A DNA stretch of 64,000 nucleotides from UBA6522 sp965237785 (GCA_965237785.1 OZ250159.1:682001-746000), one strand, 5' to 3'; positions 28,441-36,924 are shown, counted from the first letter of the stretch. Program-made: numbers and translations. The notes: generated from the letters alone by a model not told the origin.

Positions 28441-28788
28441 TTAACCGGCACGGGCGCTCTCGCGAGCGTGCCGAATCATCGCATCGACCGCTTTTCCCGA
28501 ATTCAGAGCGCGGATGACGATGTCGGGGTGACGTAGGGCGAATACGCGGAAAACTTCGTCCGCGAACCCCTGTCCGACGTATCTGACGTGCTTCATATCC
28601 AGGTCGATCTCGGCAAACCTGTCGAGGTTGTGCATCAGCCGCTTCGCTTCCGAACGTGAAACGTAGTTGCGACGAAACAGCACTACGTCGACCCGTGTTC
28701 TCGCGAATCGATAGTCGTATTCTTGCGGGGCAAACTGACCGAATATGTCTTCCAGACGGGTGCGCGAATTGAAGGATAGTACTTTCAA
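28441..28788 (-). CDS. STAS-like domain protein (DUF4325)
   Basis: The 115-residue protein matches the DUF4325 STAS-like pattern: a SRSEAKRL helix, FAEIDLDMKHVRYVGQGFADEVFRVF (core strand and GQGFADE loop) and a late helix VDAMIRHA. Homologues often follow, or are fused to, a histidine-kinase-type ATP-binding domain and act in switch-like regulation. No such partner is present here, and only about 35 residues precede the core, so it may be a solitary remnant of a two-domain protein. Confidence 0.65.
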   Translation of the reverse strand: MKVLSFNSRTRLEDIFGQFAPQEYDYRFARTRVDVVLFRRNYVSRSEAKRLMHNLDRFAEIDLDMKHVRYVGQGFADEVFRVFALRHPDIVIRALNSGKAVDAMIRHARESARAG

Positions 28789-29142
28789 AGGCCCTATGGC
28801 AGGCGTATTGGAGCGGCTGAGAGGGGCGATGAGGGTGTGACTCGGCGCGCTTTGGGTCTTGTGTAGCGATCATTGCCAGGCAACGGCGTTTGATCGTCCC
28901 TGCGAATTTTCCCGGCGTGGCAAGAAACGCCGACGCCCGGCTCGGATGCGCCGGATCGAGCGATTCCTCGTCCCGGGCGAAGTGCTCGAGGATCCGCTCA
29001 CAATCGGGTTCGACCGCGTGGAGTCTGGCGACTGAAACAGGCGGCAGCTATTTCTTACACTGCTCTTTGATTTCGGTTGCAGGGGTATTCGACATTTCCA
29101 GCGCCAAGGAGTGAACCTTGTCTTCTGCCAGAATGTTTTTCG
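28789..29142 (-). other. Gap of 354 bp with a possible decayed reading frame
   Basis: On the minus strand, 28870-29047 stays open without a start codon and reads like protein (HAVEPDCERILEHFARDEES, then SRASAFLATPGKFAG). It could be the remains of a gene, but I recognise no family and would not call it. Nothing else is seen. Confidence 0.25.
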
Positions 29143-29754
29143 CTACACGCCACATTTGTCCATGCACGATAGTAATGCACGATATGCCGCGAGGAGGCTT
29201 CCACGGTTGCCCCAGTTGCTTCCCTCGTCGTCTACCAGAGGCTGAATGAAGGTTCCACCTTCGGCTATGAGATATTCTGGGTCTTTCAAGTTAGCTTGGG
29301 TTGTGTCCCAATCGGTATCGAACACCAACTCGAACATGCTGACAAAGAAGTTCAGGGCATCGTGCAATTCGACCATTTCCTCCCTATTTTCCGTAGCGCG
29401 AGCTGGAAACTCTGGCCTCAAGAGCACGGCCAGCTTTTCATGAACTTCTCGTACCACCTGCGGCGTGGTCTGGACCTCAAACCGAGCATGTCGCGCCCGC
29501 CAATCCAGGTTCCTTATCTGATCGGCAAGAACAACTCCCGTGACCGCTCTTGAAGCGGGCAGCGAGACTTCAAAGGGATAACCCTTGACCCTGGACGTGA
29601 TGGGACAGAACAGTGCAAGCCTGGTCTTTTCATTGTAGCTCTGCGGGCTCAAAACCAAGGCGGGACGGCGCCCAGCTTGTTCATGTCCGACCTGAGGCGA
29701 AAACATAAGCCACACGATGTGTCCCGCGTCTGGAACATACCGTGTTTTTACCAT
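29143..29754 (-). CDS. mazF: MazF-family endoribonuclease toxin with a 90-residue C-terminal extension
   Basis: Residues 1-112 are a typical MazF toxin: PDAGHIVWLMFSPQVGHEQA, GRRPALVLSP, LFCPITSRVKGYPFEV and VLADQIRNLDWRAR. It should cut mRNA at specific sites. MazF proteins normally stop near residue 110-115. Here the frame continues for about 90 residues (starting RPEFPARATENREE and containing FDTDWDTTQANLKDPEY and SNWGNRGSLLAAYRALL), which look like a separate folded domain that I do not recognise. The start overlaps the end of the MazE gene by 7 bp, the usual arrangement of the pair. Confidence 0.85.
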   Translation of the reverse strand: MVKTRYVPDAGHIVWLMFSPQVGHEQAGRRPALVLSPQSYNEKTRLALFCPITSRVKGYPFEVSLPASRAVTGVVLADQIRNLDWRARHARFEVQTTPQVVREVHEKLAVLLRPEFPARATENREEMVELHDALNFFVSMFELVFDTDWDTTQANLKDPEYLIAEGGTFIQPLVDDEGSNWGNRGSLLAAYRALLSCMDKCGV

Positions 29755-29987
29755 TGCTCGTTGCCTTGGGTTTCGCCAACGTCTTGCTCGGGATGAAGAT
29801 TGTCTGCCGTCACTCGGGCTAGCATGTCGGCCAGATTGTAGGTCTGTTTCCGCATCACAACGTGATCACCTTTTGAATCCATCGCTATGGCAGAACCGTC
29901 CGAAACGCCCCATTGTTCGGCAATGGCTTTTGGGATGCGCACAGCCAAGCTGGTGCCCCATTTACGGACATGCAGATTTGCGCTCAT
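29748..29987 (-). CDS. mazE: MazE/AbrB-type antitoxin
   Basis: The 79-residue protein has an N-terminal AbrB/SpoVT swapped-hairpin DNA-binding domain (HVRKWGTSLAVRIPKAIAEQ, then VSDGSAIAM). The acidic, flexible C-terminus would wrap around MazF. ATG 29987 is preceded by GGAGAA. The antitoxin lies first and overlaps the toxin start, so it both neutralises MazF and probably represses the shared promoter. The 29988-30295 stretch upstream holds no gene I can support; a minus-strand frame ending GLELELLG may be a scrap of a lost gene. Confidence 0.88.
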   Translation of the reverse strand: MSANLHVRKWGTSLAVRIPKAIAEQWGVSDGSAIAMDSKGDHVVMRKQTYNLADMLARVTADNLHPEQDVGETQGNEQW

Positions 29988-30295
29988 GAGAATTTCTCCG
30001 TCTATATCTATATTAAATATCCTTTGAGGCTGGATTGCAAAGACGCGAATGCATAGGGCAAAACCGGGGCAGATCGATGTTCCCGGCGACGAGATTGGGC
30101 CGAGACGAGGAATTATCCGAGCAACTCTAGTTCCAATCCGGCGAACCCCTCCCAGAGCGGCGCCCACGGCTGGGGTCCGCCCGGCTCAGAAGGCGCTGCC
30201 GCCAGGTCCACGTCTTCCACGCCGATGGGACGCACCGGAGGCGTCGATGGGGATGCAGATGCAGACACGGGGGCGGCTCAGGAGGCGCTCCGCGT

Positions 30296-31156
30296 TCAGA
30301 GTTCGCCGCCGACCTCGGTGTAAACGCCCTGGAGGAACCGCGCAGGATCGCCCCATTGCTCTTCGTACTCTGCCGTGGTTCCCGCCGCGAGCACGTCCTC
30401 AAGGCTGGCGCCTTCACGGACCAGCCGTTCGACCCGCTCGGCAACCACCATGGCCATGTCGCGAAACTCCGCCACGTCGTCTCGCGTCGACACGTCGCCG
30501 TGGCCCGGAATGATCATCGTATCCGGTCCGGACATGCCGATGGCGATACCCAGAGCCTCCAGTGTGCCCTTGAGCGTGCCGCCGTTGGAGACGTCGATAT
30601 AGGGGAAGTTGTTGGTTCGGAACACGTCCCCCAGGTGGAGAACGTTGGAGCCTCGGAAGTGGACGAAACTGTCGCCGTCGGTGTGCGCGGGAGGTACCGT
30701 GAATACGTGAACCGCTTCGCCGTTCAGGTGCACCGTGGAGGTGTCACTGTAGGTGAGCACGGGCAGCGCCGCATCAGCCGCCATGCCGGCGACCATGCGT
30801 ACCCGCACCCGATCGTTGGCGAGGATGGTGATTCCCAGGTTACCGAGGTTTTCGTTGCCGCCGACGTGATCCCCATGCACATGGGTATTGATCACGAAGC
30901 GTATTTCGCCGTCGTCCAGGTCGGCGATGGTTTCGAGAATTCGCTCGGTCAGCGGAGCGAACTGGTCGTCGATCATGACAATGCCGTCGTCGCCCACCGA
31001 CAATCCGATGTTGCCCCCGGACCCTTCGAGGTAGTACACACCGCCGGCCACATGGTGGATGGTCAGGTTCACCGCATCCCAATCCCGATCCTGCTGGGCC
31101 ATCGCACTACCGGCGGCCAACAGTCCCAGAAATCCGACTCCAAAGGCGATTCTCAT
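30296..31156 (-). CDS. Exported metallo-beta-lactamase-fold hydrolase
   Basis: The 286-residue protein carries a Sec signal peptide (cleavage after GSAMA). The metallo-beta-lactamase metal motif is NTHVHGDHVGG (H-x-H-x-D-H). A further His lies in PPAHTDGDS, Asp in LHLGDVFRTNNFP, and the final His in IIPGHGDVS. The layout resembles the periplasmic subclass often annotated as MBL-fold hydrolases or quinoprotein-relay cyclases; true beta-lactam activity is not implied. It stands alone between the MazEF locus and a gene-poor stretch. The region 31157-31618 upstream contains no gene I can support. Confidence 0.85.
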   Translation of the reverse strand: MRIAFGVGFLGLLAAGSAMAQQDRDWDAVNLTIHHVAGGVYYLEGSGGNIGLSVGDDGIVMIDDQFAPLTERILETIADLDDGEIRFVINTHVHGDHVGGNENLGNLGITILANDRVRVRMVAGMAADAALPVLTYSDTSTVHLNGEAVHVFTVPPAHTDGDSFVHFRGSNVLHLGDVFRTNNFPYIDVSNGGTLKGTLEALGIAIGMSGPDTMIIPGHGDVSTRDDVAEFRDMAMVVAERVERLVREGASLEDVLAAGTTAEYEEQWGDPARFLQGVYTEVGGEL

Positions 31157-31618
31157 GACATATCTCCTCGTGTCCAGGTTGGCGTGTGTTGCGTTCCGCC
31201 ATCATACCCGGCTGGCGGAATTAACTCATCCGCGGCAGAAGGAAAATAGGAGACTCCGGCGGTGAGCGCGTCGAGGATCCAGGCGAGCTGCCCGCCGCCC
31301 CGCGGGCTTGGGTGAACAATTCTTGTCCATTTTCACGGCCCTCGGATGCGCTCCAGACGTCGGACCGTTCGTTCACTGTCGAGTTTACCGGTATTGAGCG
31401 TCGTGTTGGGTTCGAGAAGCAGGACCTCACAGGGTTCCTCGGCCACTGGCCTGTGCTCGAACAGGATTCTAAGTTTTCCGGCATCGCTCGCGGCGGTTGC
31501 TCGTCCGGTTCGGCATCGTCGAGCGGCGCAATTGATCTACAAAATGGCGAGAAAGAGGCGCTTGCGTTTTGCGGCGCGGCTGTCATGATTTTATCGATTG
31601 TCGAATCGAACGGCGGAC

Positions 31619-31969
31619 ATGAGCAGCCTAGCTTTGTACAAAGCCTTGACCAGCGCTGGGGCGGACGAGCAAGCGGCTCGATCCGCCGCGGATGATGTGG
31701 CCGACAAAGGGAATCTCGCGACCAGGACCGACATCGCCGAACTCAAGGGCGAAATCGCTGAACTCCGGATGGAACTCAAGGGCGAAATCGCTGAACTCCG
31801 GATGGAAGTCAAGAGCGAAATTGCCGAACTCCGGATGGAAGTCAAGAGCGAAATTGCCGAACTTGGGACGGAACTCAAAGGCGACATCGGCGGAATCTAC
31901 CGGCATATGTGGTCCATGGCCGCCGGCTTGGTGACCACCATGGTCGTACTCAGGCTTTTCGATGCATGA
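31619..31969 (+). CDS. Coiled-coil protein with tandem 11-residue repeats and C-terminal membrane helix
   Basis: The 116-residue protein has an N-terminal helical region (LYKALTSAGADEQAARSAAD), a coiled coil of near-identical 11-residue units (EIAELRMEVKS type) and a closing transmembrane helix (MWSMAAGLVTTMVVLRLF). This arrangement resembles small DUF1640/CCDC90-like bacterial proteins related to the mitochondrial uniporter regulator fold. The function is unknown. I use ATG 31619; a TTG at 31598 in the same frame is possible. Repeat number could vary between strains and change coil length. Confidence 0.7.
   Translation: MSSLALYKALTSAGADEQAARSAADDVADKGNLATRTDIAELKGEIAELRMELKGEIAELRMEVKSEIAELRMEVKSEIAELGTELKGDIGGIYRHMWSMAAGLVTTMVVLRLFDA
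31748..31879 (+). repeat. Four 33-bp tandem repeats inside the coiled-coil gene
   Basis: Units at 31748-31780, 31781-31813, 31814-31846 and 31847-31879 each encode 11 residues of the coiled coil. Units 1 and 2 and units 2 and 3 differ by only a few bases; unit 4 is more diverged. Confidence 0.85.
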
Positions 31970-32010
31970 GTTTCGTTCGCCGGTAAATTTCGTCCGCGTT
32001 CTGGCCGGGC

Positions 32011-32202
32011 TCACTGGAACATGGGTCTAAGCTGATCCAGATACCCTGGATAGTTCTCGTAGTGTCGGCGATCGTCCGCCAAGGTCTCGGGATTCGGGGC
32101 CGCGGCGGACGCCTCGTCGAATTGCACGTGTTCGTCCACTTCCGCCGCGAGAGCCCGGGAGTCGCCCAGGAAGGCGCTGTTGTGGATCGGCTCGGTCGGC
32201 AT
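32011..32202 (-). CDS. Possible small hypothetical protein (63 codons)
   Basis: An ATG-started minus-strand frame encodes 63 residues, with FLGDSRALAAEVDEHVQFDE and a tyrosine-rich end (HYENYPGYLDQL). Codon use is protein-like, but no family or ribosome site is clear. It may be the end of a lost larger gene. Confidence 0.3.
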   Translation of the reverse strand: MPTEPIHNSAFLGDSRALAAEVDEHVQFDEASAAAPNPETLADDRRHYENYPGYLDQLRPMFQ

Positions 32203-32384
32203 GGCCGTGACCCTGACCGTGATTGGCGGCGGCCTTCTCAACGGCGACGCCGGACGACCAGGGGGCGTTGCAGTTGACCGGCGCCATGGGCGCCCTGGCG
32301 CTGGCCGCCGTGGTCTCGGTATTCTTTGTCGTCCGCTACGTCCATGAGACGCGCGGACTGGAACTGGAGGAAATGGAGGGCTAA
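32203..32384 (+). pseudogene. C-terminal remnant of a major facilitator superfamily transporter
   Basis: The plus-strand translation ends with a hydrophobic helix (ALALAAVVSVFFVVRYV) followed by HETRGLELEEMEG and a stop, the characteristic tail of sugar-porter-type MFS proteins. A helix-like segment just upstream (AVTLTVIGGGLLN) is in another frame, so there is a frameshift near 32240. The rest of the transporter is gone. Confidence 0.55.
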
Positions 32385-32533
32385 GGAAAAATGCATGTGC
32401 AGGCGATTCCACGGTCAATGTGGCCGGCGAGCCGCGGTATGACGAGGTTGTGCGGGATTTAGCGGATCGAATCGATTTGATGGTACCCTGACCCAAGTGT
32501 GCACTCCAAAGTGACACTTGGAGGGAGGTGCAA

Positions 32534-32788
32534 ATGGAAGTTACCGCCAAGGGCCTGCGAAGCCGCGTAGGCGAAGTATTGGCGTGCCTGGACCGGGGTG
32601 AATCGGTAACGATTACCTATCGCGGTAAACCCAGGGCAAAGCTGGTGGGCATTCGCGAGGAGGGTGAGTTGGCTGCACACGGCGCGGGAGATTTCCCCGC
32701 CTTCGGTATGTGGAAAGATCGCAGCGATATGACCGACGTGGACGCCTATGTTCGGGGCCTGCGCGAAACGCGTAGCCATGCTCGTTGA
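32534..32788 (+). CDS. Phd/YefM-type antitoxin of a VapBC-like pair
   Basis: The 84-residue protein starts with the Phd/YefM fold: VTAKGLRSRVGEVLACLDRG, then ESVTITYRGKPRAKLVGI. The more variable C-terminus would bind the toxin. ATG 32534 follows a strong GAGGGAGG ribosome site. It overlaps the PIN toxin gene by 11 bp. It should neutralise that toxin and repress the shared promoter. Confidence 0.85.
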   Translation: MEVTAKGLRSRVGEVLACLDRGESVTITYRGKPRAKLVGIREEGELAAHGAGDFPAFGMWKDRSDMTDVDAYVRGLRETRSHAR

Positions 32789-33155
32789 TACCGATGTCTT
32801 GATATGGTTCTTTCGCGGGCGGAATTCCGCACAACAAGCCATCGCGGAATGCCGGCCCGTTGAGCTATCCGCGGTCACTTACATGGAACTTTTGCAGGGA
32901 ATGCGCGGTAAGGAGGAACTAAGATTGTTGCAACGTACAATTCGCCTGAGCGGGTGGCGAATTCTACCGATCGCTGAAAACATCAGCCACCGGGCGACGA
33001 TATACATCGAAAATTACGCCTTGTCCGATGGCATGAAATTGGCGGACGCCTTGATCGCCGCCTCCGCCGTCCAATCCGGCATCGCCTTGATGACCGCGAA
33101 CACGAGGCACTACAAGTGCATTCCCGGCATTTTGCTGGAGCATTACCGGCCCTAG
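32778..33155 (+). CDS. vapC: PIN-domain ribonuclease toxin (VapC family)
   Basis: The 125-residue PIN domain has the expected acidic residues: MLVDTDVLIWF (two Asp in the first strand), a Glu in VTYMELLQG, Asp in MKLADALIAASA, and a TANTRHY motif near the end. Such toxins cleave tRNA or rRNA using magnesium. It overlaps the Phd-type antitoxin gene and is translated with it. Confidence 0.9.
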   Translation: MLVDTDVLIWFFRGRNSAQQAIAECRPVELSAVTYMELLQGMRGKEELRLLQRTIRLSGWRILPIAENISHRATIYIENYALSDGMKLADALIAASAVQSGIALMTANTRHYKCIPGILLEHYRP

Positions 33156-33261
33156 AGAAAAGCCCGAAGCCGGGACTTGCGCGAATTCGCCCTAGTTGTC
33201 AGGATACCCGTTATTCCCACATATCCGATCAGTAACCCCTAAGTCAACCATGGGCAATCCA

Positions 33262-33828
33262 ATGAAAAGCTATCTACTCGGTTTCCTGGCCTCTGTTCTC
33301 GTTTCTCTGCCGGTTTACGCGGCGCTCAATGCAGGCGATGACGCACCAATCTTCGAGGCGCAAGCGTCGCTGGCGGGCGAATCGTTCGATTTTTCGCTCA
33401 GCGACGCACTTGCAAGCGGCCCGGTGGTGGTCTATTTCTATCCGTCGGCATACACCCGGGGATGCAATATCCAGGCGCGTGAATTCGCCGATCACATGGA
33501 AGATTTCAACGCGGCCGGGGCGAGCGTTATCGGGGTCTCTCTCGACAGCATCGAGCGGCTCAACGATTTCTCGGCGGACCCGGAATATTGCGCGGGCAAG
33601 CTCGCGGTGGCCTCTGACGCAACGGGCGCCATCGCCAGGTCCTATGATCTTTCCGTGCGCGAAGAACGAGAGGGTGCGACGGACACGCGCGGCGTCGAAA
33701 TCGGCCACGGCTTCATCGAACGCACGACCTTCATCGTGACGCCGGATGGCACGATCGCCGAGACGATTACCGATCTTTCGCCGGCCGAGAACGTGCTGGC
33801 CTCGCTGGAGGCAGTTCAGAACCGCTAG
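33262..33828 (+). CDS. Exported peroxiredoxin (AhpC/TSA, Bcp-like)
   Basis: The 188-residue protein has a signal peptide (MKSYLLGFLASVLVSLPVYA) and a thioredoxin-fold peroxiredoxin. The peroxidatic Cys is in FYPSAYTRGC (T-x-x-C), followed by VIGVSLDSIERLNDF and a conserved TTFIVTPDG strand. A second Cys in DPEYCAGK could be the resolving residue. It would reduce peroxides in the periplasm. ATG 33262 is chosen because it starts the signal peptide; ATG 33250 is close. A redoxin gene with a candidate selenocysteine lies convergently downstream. Confidence 0.85.
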   Translation: MKSYLLGFLASVLVSLPVYAALNAGDDAPIFEAQASLAGESFDFSLSDALASGPVVVYFYPSAYTRGCNIQAREFADHMEDFNAAGASVIGVSLDSIERLNDFSADPEYCAGKLAVASDATGAIARSYDLSVREEREGATDTRGVEIGHGFIERTTFIVTPDGTIAETITDLSPAENVLASLEAVQNR

Positions 33829-33926
33829 CAATCGGCCGCGAGTACGCGACCGCCGCCAGAAATCGCGTTAGGCCTCGTTACGCCGCTGCGGGTGACGAGG
33901 CGATTGCGGCTTGCAGGCGAAAAGGC

Positions 33927-33964
33927 GCCTGCAATTTCGCAACTGGCCTGCAATTACGCAACTG
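33927..33964. repeat. Two direct 19-bp repeats
   Basis: GCCTGCAATT followed by T or A and CGCAACTG occurs twice head to tail (33927-33945, 33946-33964) in the convergent gap. Confidence 0.6.
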
Positions 33965-33980
33965 CGTATGCCGTGCTCCG

Positions 33981-34613
33981 TTACTGCAGGACATCCTGTG
34001 CGTAGCGGAGTACGCCGTCCCCATCCACACGGACGCGGTACGATTCGACGAAGATCTTGCCGACGATTTCCTGCTCGGGATTGAGTACGAATACGCCGGG
34101 GTGGGGGATGCCGTAGGCCGGGTCTCCCGGTTGGTTGTTTTCGTTGAGAATGCCCAGCGCGATCATGGTCTCCGCGTCGATATCGGAAATGAACGGATAG
34201 GTAATTCCTTCGTCTTCGATGAACGCCTGCTGTAACTCCGGGGCGTCGTAGGTGATCACGACGATACCGATTCCGGCCTCGGCGAAGGCGTCAACGTGTT
34301 GTTGCAGCTCCACGAGCTGGTTACGGCAAAAGGGTCACCAATTGGCCGAGCGGTTGGCGATGAAGACCGCTCCGGTCTCGCCCATGAACCGATCGATGGC
34401 AGAGATTTCCTCGCCCTGGTAAAGCGCCCGGATCGACGGAAATGGCGTGCCGATGGCCAGACCCGGGTCGAATCCATCGGCATCCTCGGCAATGAACATG
34501 TCGCCCAGGTTCGGTCCCTGGCGCTGCTGAGCCGATACCGGGTGTTGCAGACCCTGCATCCCCGCCAGGACGAGCACAAGACCTGCTGCCGTGGCGCTCC
34601 AGGATTTTCTCAT
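33981..34613 (-). CDS. Exported redoxin (thioredoxin-fold) with in-frame UGA, candidate selenoprotein
   Basis: Reading through one TGA (34335-34337, codon 93) gives 210 residues. There is a signal peptide (residues 1-28), a redoxin lead-in (GDMFIAEDADGFDPGLAIG, then GAVFIANRSANW), the TGA, then PFCRNQLVELQ and a complete second half including PGVFVLNPEQEIVGKIF. Homologous redoxins have a Cys at the TGA position (W-C-P-F-C), so the natural reading is Sec in a U-x-x-C redox motif. The frame is uninterrupted on both sides. A perfect hairpin 16-30 bases downstream of the TGA fits the bacterial SECIS rules. AGAGG precedes the start. The alternative is a nonsense-mutated pseudogene. Confidence 0.7.
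34305..34319 (-). promoter_or_regulatory. Candidate bacterial SECIS hairpin
   Basis: On the mRNA, CAGCUC and GAGCUG pair perfectly around a GUG loop. The loop G is the 22nd base after the UGA, within the usual 16-37 base window, and is the first loop base, as known for SelB-recognised elements. Confidence 0.6.
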
Positions 34614-34780
34614 TGCGGTGACCTCTTCGTCCGTTGGACCGCCGTCAGGCGTCGAATCTTACCATTGGTCTTCGGTGGATGCCGAGTCCGAGCGTTGGAG
34701 TGCGCCTTGCTTGATCGGGACGAGTACGGCTGCCTCCACGCCACGCCTGGACGCTTACCCGGCGACCGCGGGAACATTTT

Positions 34781-35884
34781 TCATTGCAAGCTTGCGGTGA
34801 CCTGGTCGGCGATTGCCAGCGAGGACGTCAATCCAGGGGATTCAATGCCATAGAGGTTTACCAGACCGGGGACGCCGTGCACGTCCGGACCCTGGATCAC
34901 AAAGTCGCCCGGAGGATCGCCGGGACGGATGAGCTTGGGACGCACGCCGGCATATCCCGGGGTTAGTCGATCGGGGACCACATCGGGCCAATAGGCCCTG
35001 ATGGCCTCGACGAACGCATCCCGGCGCGTGCCGTCCACCTCGTATTCGGGCGCATCGACCCACTGCACATCCGGACCGAAGCGCGCCTGCCCCAACAGAT
35101 CCAGGGTGACGTGTACGCCGATTCCGCCGGGTTCAGGCATTGGGTAGACCAGTCGCCGAAACGGATGCTTTCCCCGATACACAAAGTAATTGCCCTTGGC
35201 GTAGCGAACCCGCGGAACGTGGTGTGGCTCGAGGCCGGCGATCCCGCCCGCCACATTCGCTGCCGACAGGCCGGCGGAATTGACGACCGTACGCGCGCTT
35301 ACCTCGACCGGTTCGCCGACCGACCGGATGAGGAGACTGAACCCCTCACGCTGTACTCGCCCGTTGAGGAATTCCGAGCGCAGGCTGACAGTACTGCCCA
35401 TCGCTTCGACATCTCCCTGTAACGCCATCATCAAGCCGTGACTGTCAATGATTCCGGTAGACGGCGACAGCAGGGCCGAAGTGCATCGAATCGCCGGTTC
35501 CAGCGCCGCGGCCGCTGCCCCGTCCAGAATCGCCAGGTCGTCGACGCCACTTGCCAGTCCCTGGGTGCGGAGGGCGTCGAGTTCGGCATGCTGGGTCTCG
35601 TTCAATGCCACCGTCAGTTTTCCGCAACGGCGATGCTCGATCGATTTCTCCCGGCAGTAGCGATAGAGAAGCTCCTTGCCGCGAACGCAGAGTCGAGCCT
35701 TGAGGCTGTCGGGCGGGTAGTGGAATCCTCCATGAATGACCTCGGAATTTCGCGATGAGGTTTCCTCGCCGACGCGGGCGTGCCGTTCCAGTACCATGAC
35801 CTCGCGGCCGGCCAGGGCCAGAGCCCGGGCAATTGCGAGTCCGACCACCCCGGCGCCGATCACCACTGCATCCAGCCGATCCAT
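34781..35884 (-). CDS. FAD-dependent oxidoreductase, L-2-hydroxyglutarate oxidase (LhgO)-like
   Basis: The 367-residue protein starts with the FAD-binding Rossmann motif VVIGAGVVGLAIARALALAG. It continues with ERHARVGEETSSRNSEVIHGG, typical of the LhgO group, then VVNSAGLSA and a C-terminal VNLYGIESPGLTSSLAIA. The family oxidises L-2-hydroxyglutarate or similar 2-hydroxy acids and passes electrons to quinone or oxygen. Met at 35884 begins the Rossmann strand; an upstream Met at 35926 adds 14 residues. It is divergent from the 35965 gene. The substrate is not certain. Confidence 0.8.
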   Translation of the reverse strand: MDRLDAVVIGAGVVGLAIARALALAGREVMVLERHARVGEETSSRNSEVIHGGFHYPPDSLKARLCVRGKELLYRYCREKSIEHRRCGKLTVALNETQHAELDALRTQGLASGVDDLAILDGAAAAALEPAIRCTSALLSPSTGIIDSHGLMMALQGDVEAMGSTVSLRSEFLNGRVQREGFSLLIRSVGEPVEVSARTVVNSAGLSAANVAGGIAGLEPHHVPRVRYAKGNYFVYRGKHPFRRLVYPMPEPGGIGVHVTLDLLGQARFGPDVQWVDAPEYEVDGTRRDAFVEAIRAYWPDVVPDRLTPGYAGVRPKLIRPGDPPGDFVIQGPDVHGVPGLVNLYGIESPGLTSSLAIADQVTASLQ

Positions 35885-35964
35885 CCGCGGATGGTATCCG
35901 CTCAACGCCCGGCCCGCATAGCTCAACGATTTTCGCCCTGAGTTTCGGTTACAATCTCCGATCC

Positions 35965-36924
35965 ATGAACGGTACCACTACAGGCGTCGGCGGCTTCACC
36001 CCTTACGGGCGCACGTGGTATCCGCCCCAATTGATGGCCGTGCCGGTAATTCTTCTGCTTTCTCCGGCGATTGGAAGTTCGCAAACGACCGATTCGGACT
36101 GGGCGGCTGAAAAGCAGCGGATGATCGAGCTCGGGCAGGCGTACGAATCGGCCTGGGCGCTGTACCAGGCCATGGAGTCCCAGGCAGACGACAAGACGCT
36201 TGCGCCGGAGGAGGTGCCGGATTGGAGTGGCTTGTGGGCGCGCGAAGGGCCTCCGACACGATATGACAACGATCGGGTCGGCAACAGGACAACGGCAAGG
36301 TTGAAGGGCGAGTACCTGGAAATGCTGGAGGAGCAGGTCCGGAACGCGGATCAGGGGAGGATCTGGGATCCGCACTCCGGTTGCGGTATGCCCAGGGGTT
36401 ATCCGGGCATGCTGAAAAATGGCCGGCCACACGAATTTGCGGTGACACCGCATCAAACCTGGCATCTGGGCCAGGCGAGAAACGAGGTCAGGCGCATCTA
36501 TACCGATGGGCGCGGACACGTTCCGGACGACTGGGCGTACGACACGGAGCACGGCGATACGATCGGTTTTTGGGACGGCGACCGGCTCATCACGCACACC
36601 ATGTACACGAATGGCGGCTGGATCGGACGGGTGATGCCGTATCTCAGCAATCAGCTCGAGGGCACCGAGGTCTGGCGGAAAGTCGATGCCGAAACCATTC
36701 AGGCGGACGTATGGATCTATGATCCCGAGGCGCTCGAAGAGCCGTGGTATGCGAGGCAGATCTACAAGAAGATGCACCAGGAAGAGGGATCGCCGCTACG
36801 GCTCGAGTATTGGTGGAACTGCCACAGTCCGAACAATATCGTCGTCCCGACCGACGACGGTGGCACGACATTTCTCGATTTGGATTTCACCGATATCGAT
36901 GACCCGCCCGCGGAGGAGGACTAA
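35965..36924 (+). CDS. Exported protein of unknown function, encoded next to a DUF6152 protein
   Basis: The 319-residue protein has an N-terminal hydrophobic stretch (MAVPVILLLSPAIGSSQ, preceded by about 23 residues if ATG 35965 is used; Met at 36034 would start directly at the signal). Features are PDWSGLWAREGP, GMPRGYPGMLKNGRP, HQTWHLGQARNEVRRIYTDG, GDTIGFWDGDRLITHT and a late WWNCHSPNN. The pattern of an RRIYTDGR-type strand followed by FWDGDRL recurs in secreted proteins found with DUF6152, and the gene at 52396-53232 looks related. No enzymatic residues can be assigned. The next gene starts 3 bases after its stop. Confidence 0.65.
   Translation: MNGTTTGVGGFTPYGRTWYPPQLMAVPVILLLSPAIGSSQTTDSDWAAEKQRMIELGQAYESAWALYQAMESQADDKTLAPEEVPDWSGLWAREGPPTRYDNDRVGNRTTARLKGEYLEMLEEQVRNADQGRIWDPHSGCGMPRGYPGMLKNGRPHEFAVTPHQTWHLGQARNEVRRIYTDGRGHVPDDWAYDTEHGDTIGFWDGDRLITHTMYTNGGWIGRVMPYLSNQLEGTEVWRKVDAETIQADVWIYDPEALEEPWYARQIYKKMHQEEGSPLRLEYWWNCHSPNNIVVPTDDGGTTFLDLDFTDIDDPPAEED

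Noticed and set aside
30356..31249. 297-codon plus-strand frame opposite the metallo-beta-lactamase-fold gene
   Set aside because: The minus strand has the H-x-H-x-D-H site and a signal peptide; the plus frame is a mirror artefact.
31312..31695. 127-codon plus-strand hypothetical protein upstream of the coiled-coil gene
   Set aside because: It overlaps the better supported coiled-coil gene in another frame and shows no family features.
31735..31890. CRISPR-like array
   Set aside because: The regular 33-bp units have no spacers and encode heptad-like protein repeats in one open frame.
33262..33828. Second selenoprotein in the neighbouring peroxiredoxin
   Set aside because: The peroxidatic position is a normal Cys codon and the frame has no internal UGA.
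35923..36777. 284-codon minus-strand frame opposite the 35965 exported protein
   Set aside because: Antisense to a gene with signal peptide and a tightly linked DUF6152 partner; no domain seen.
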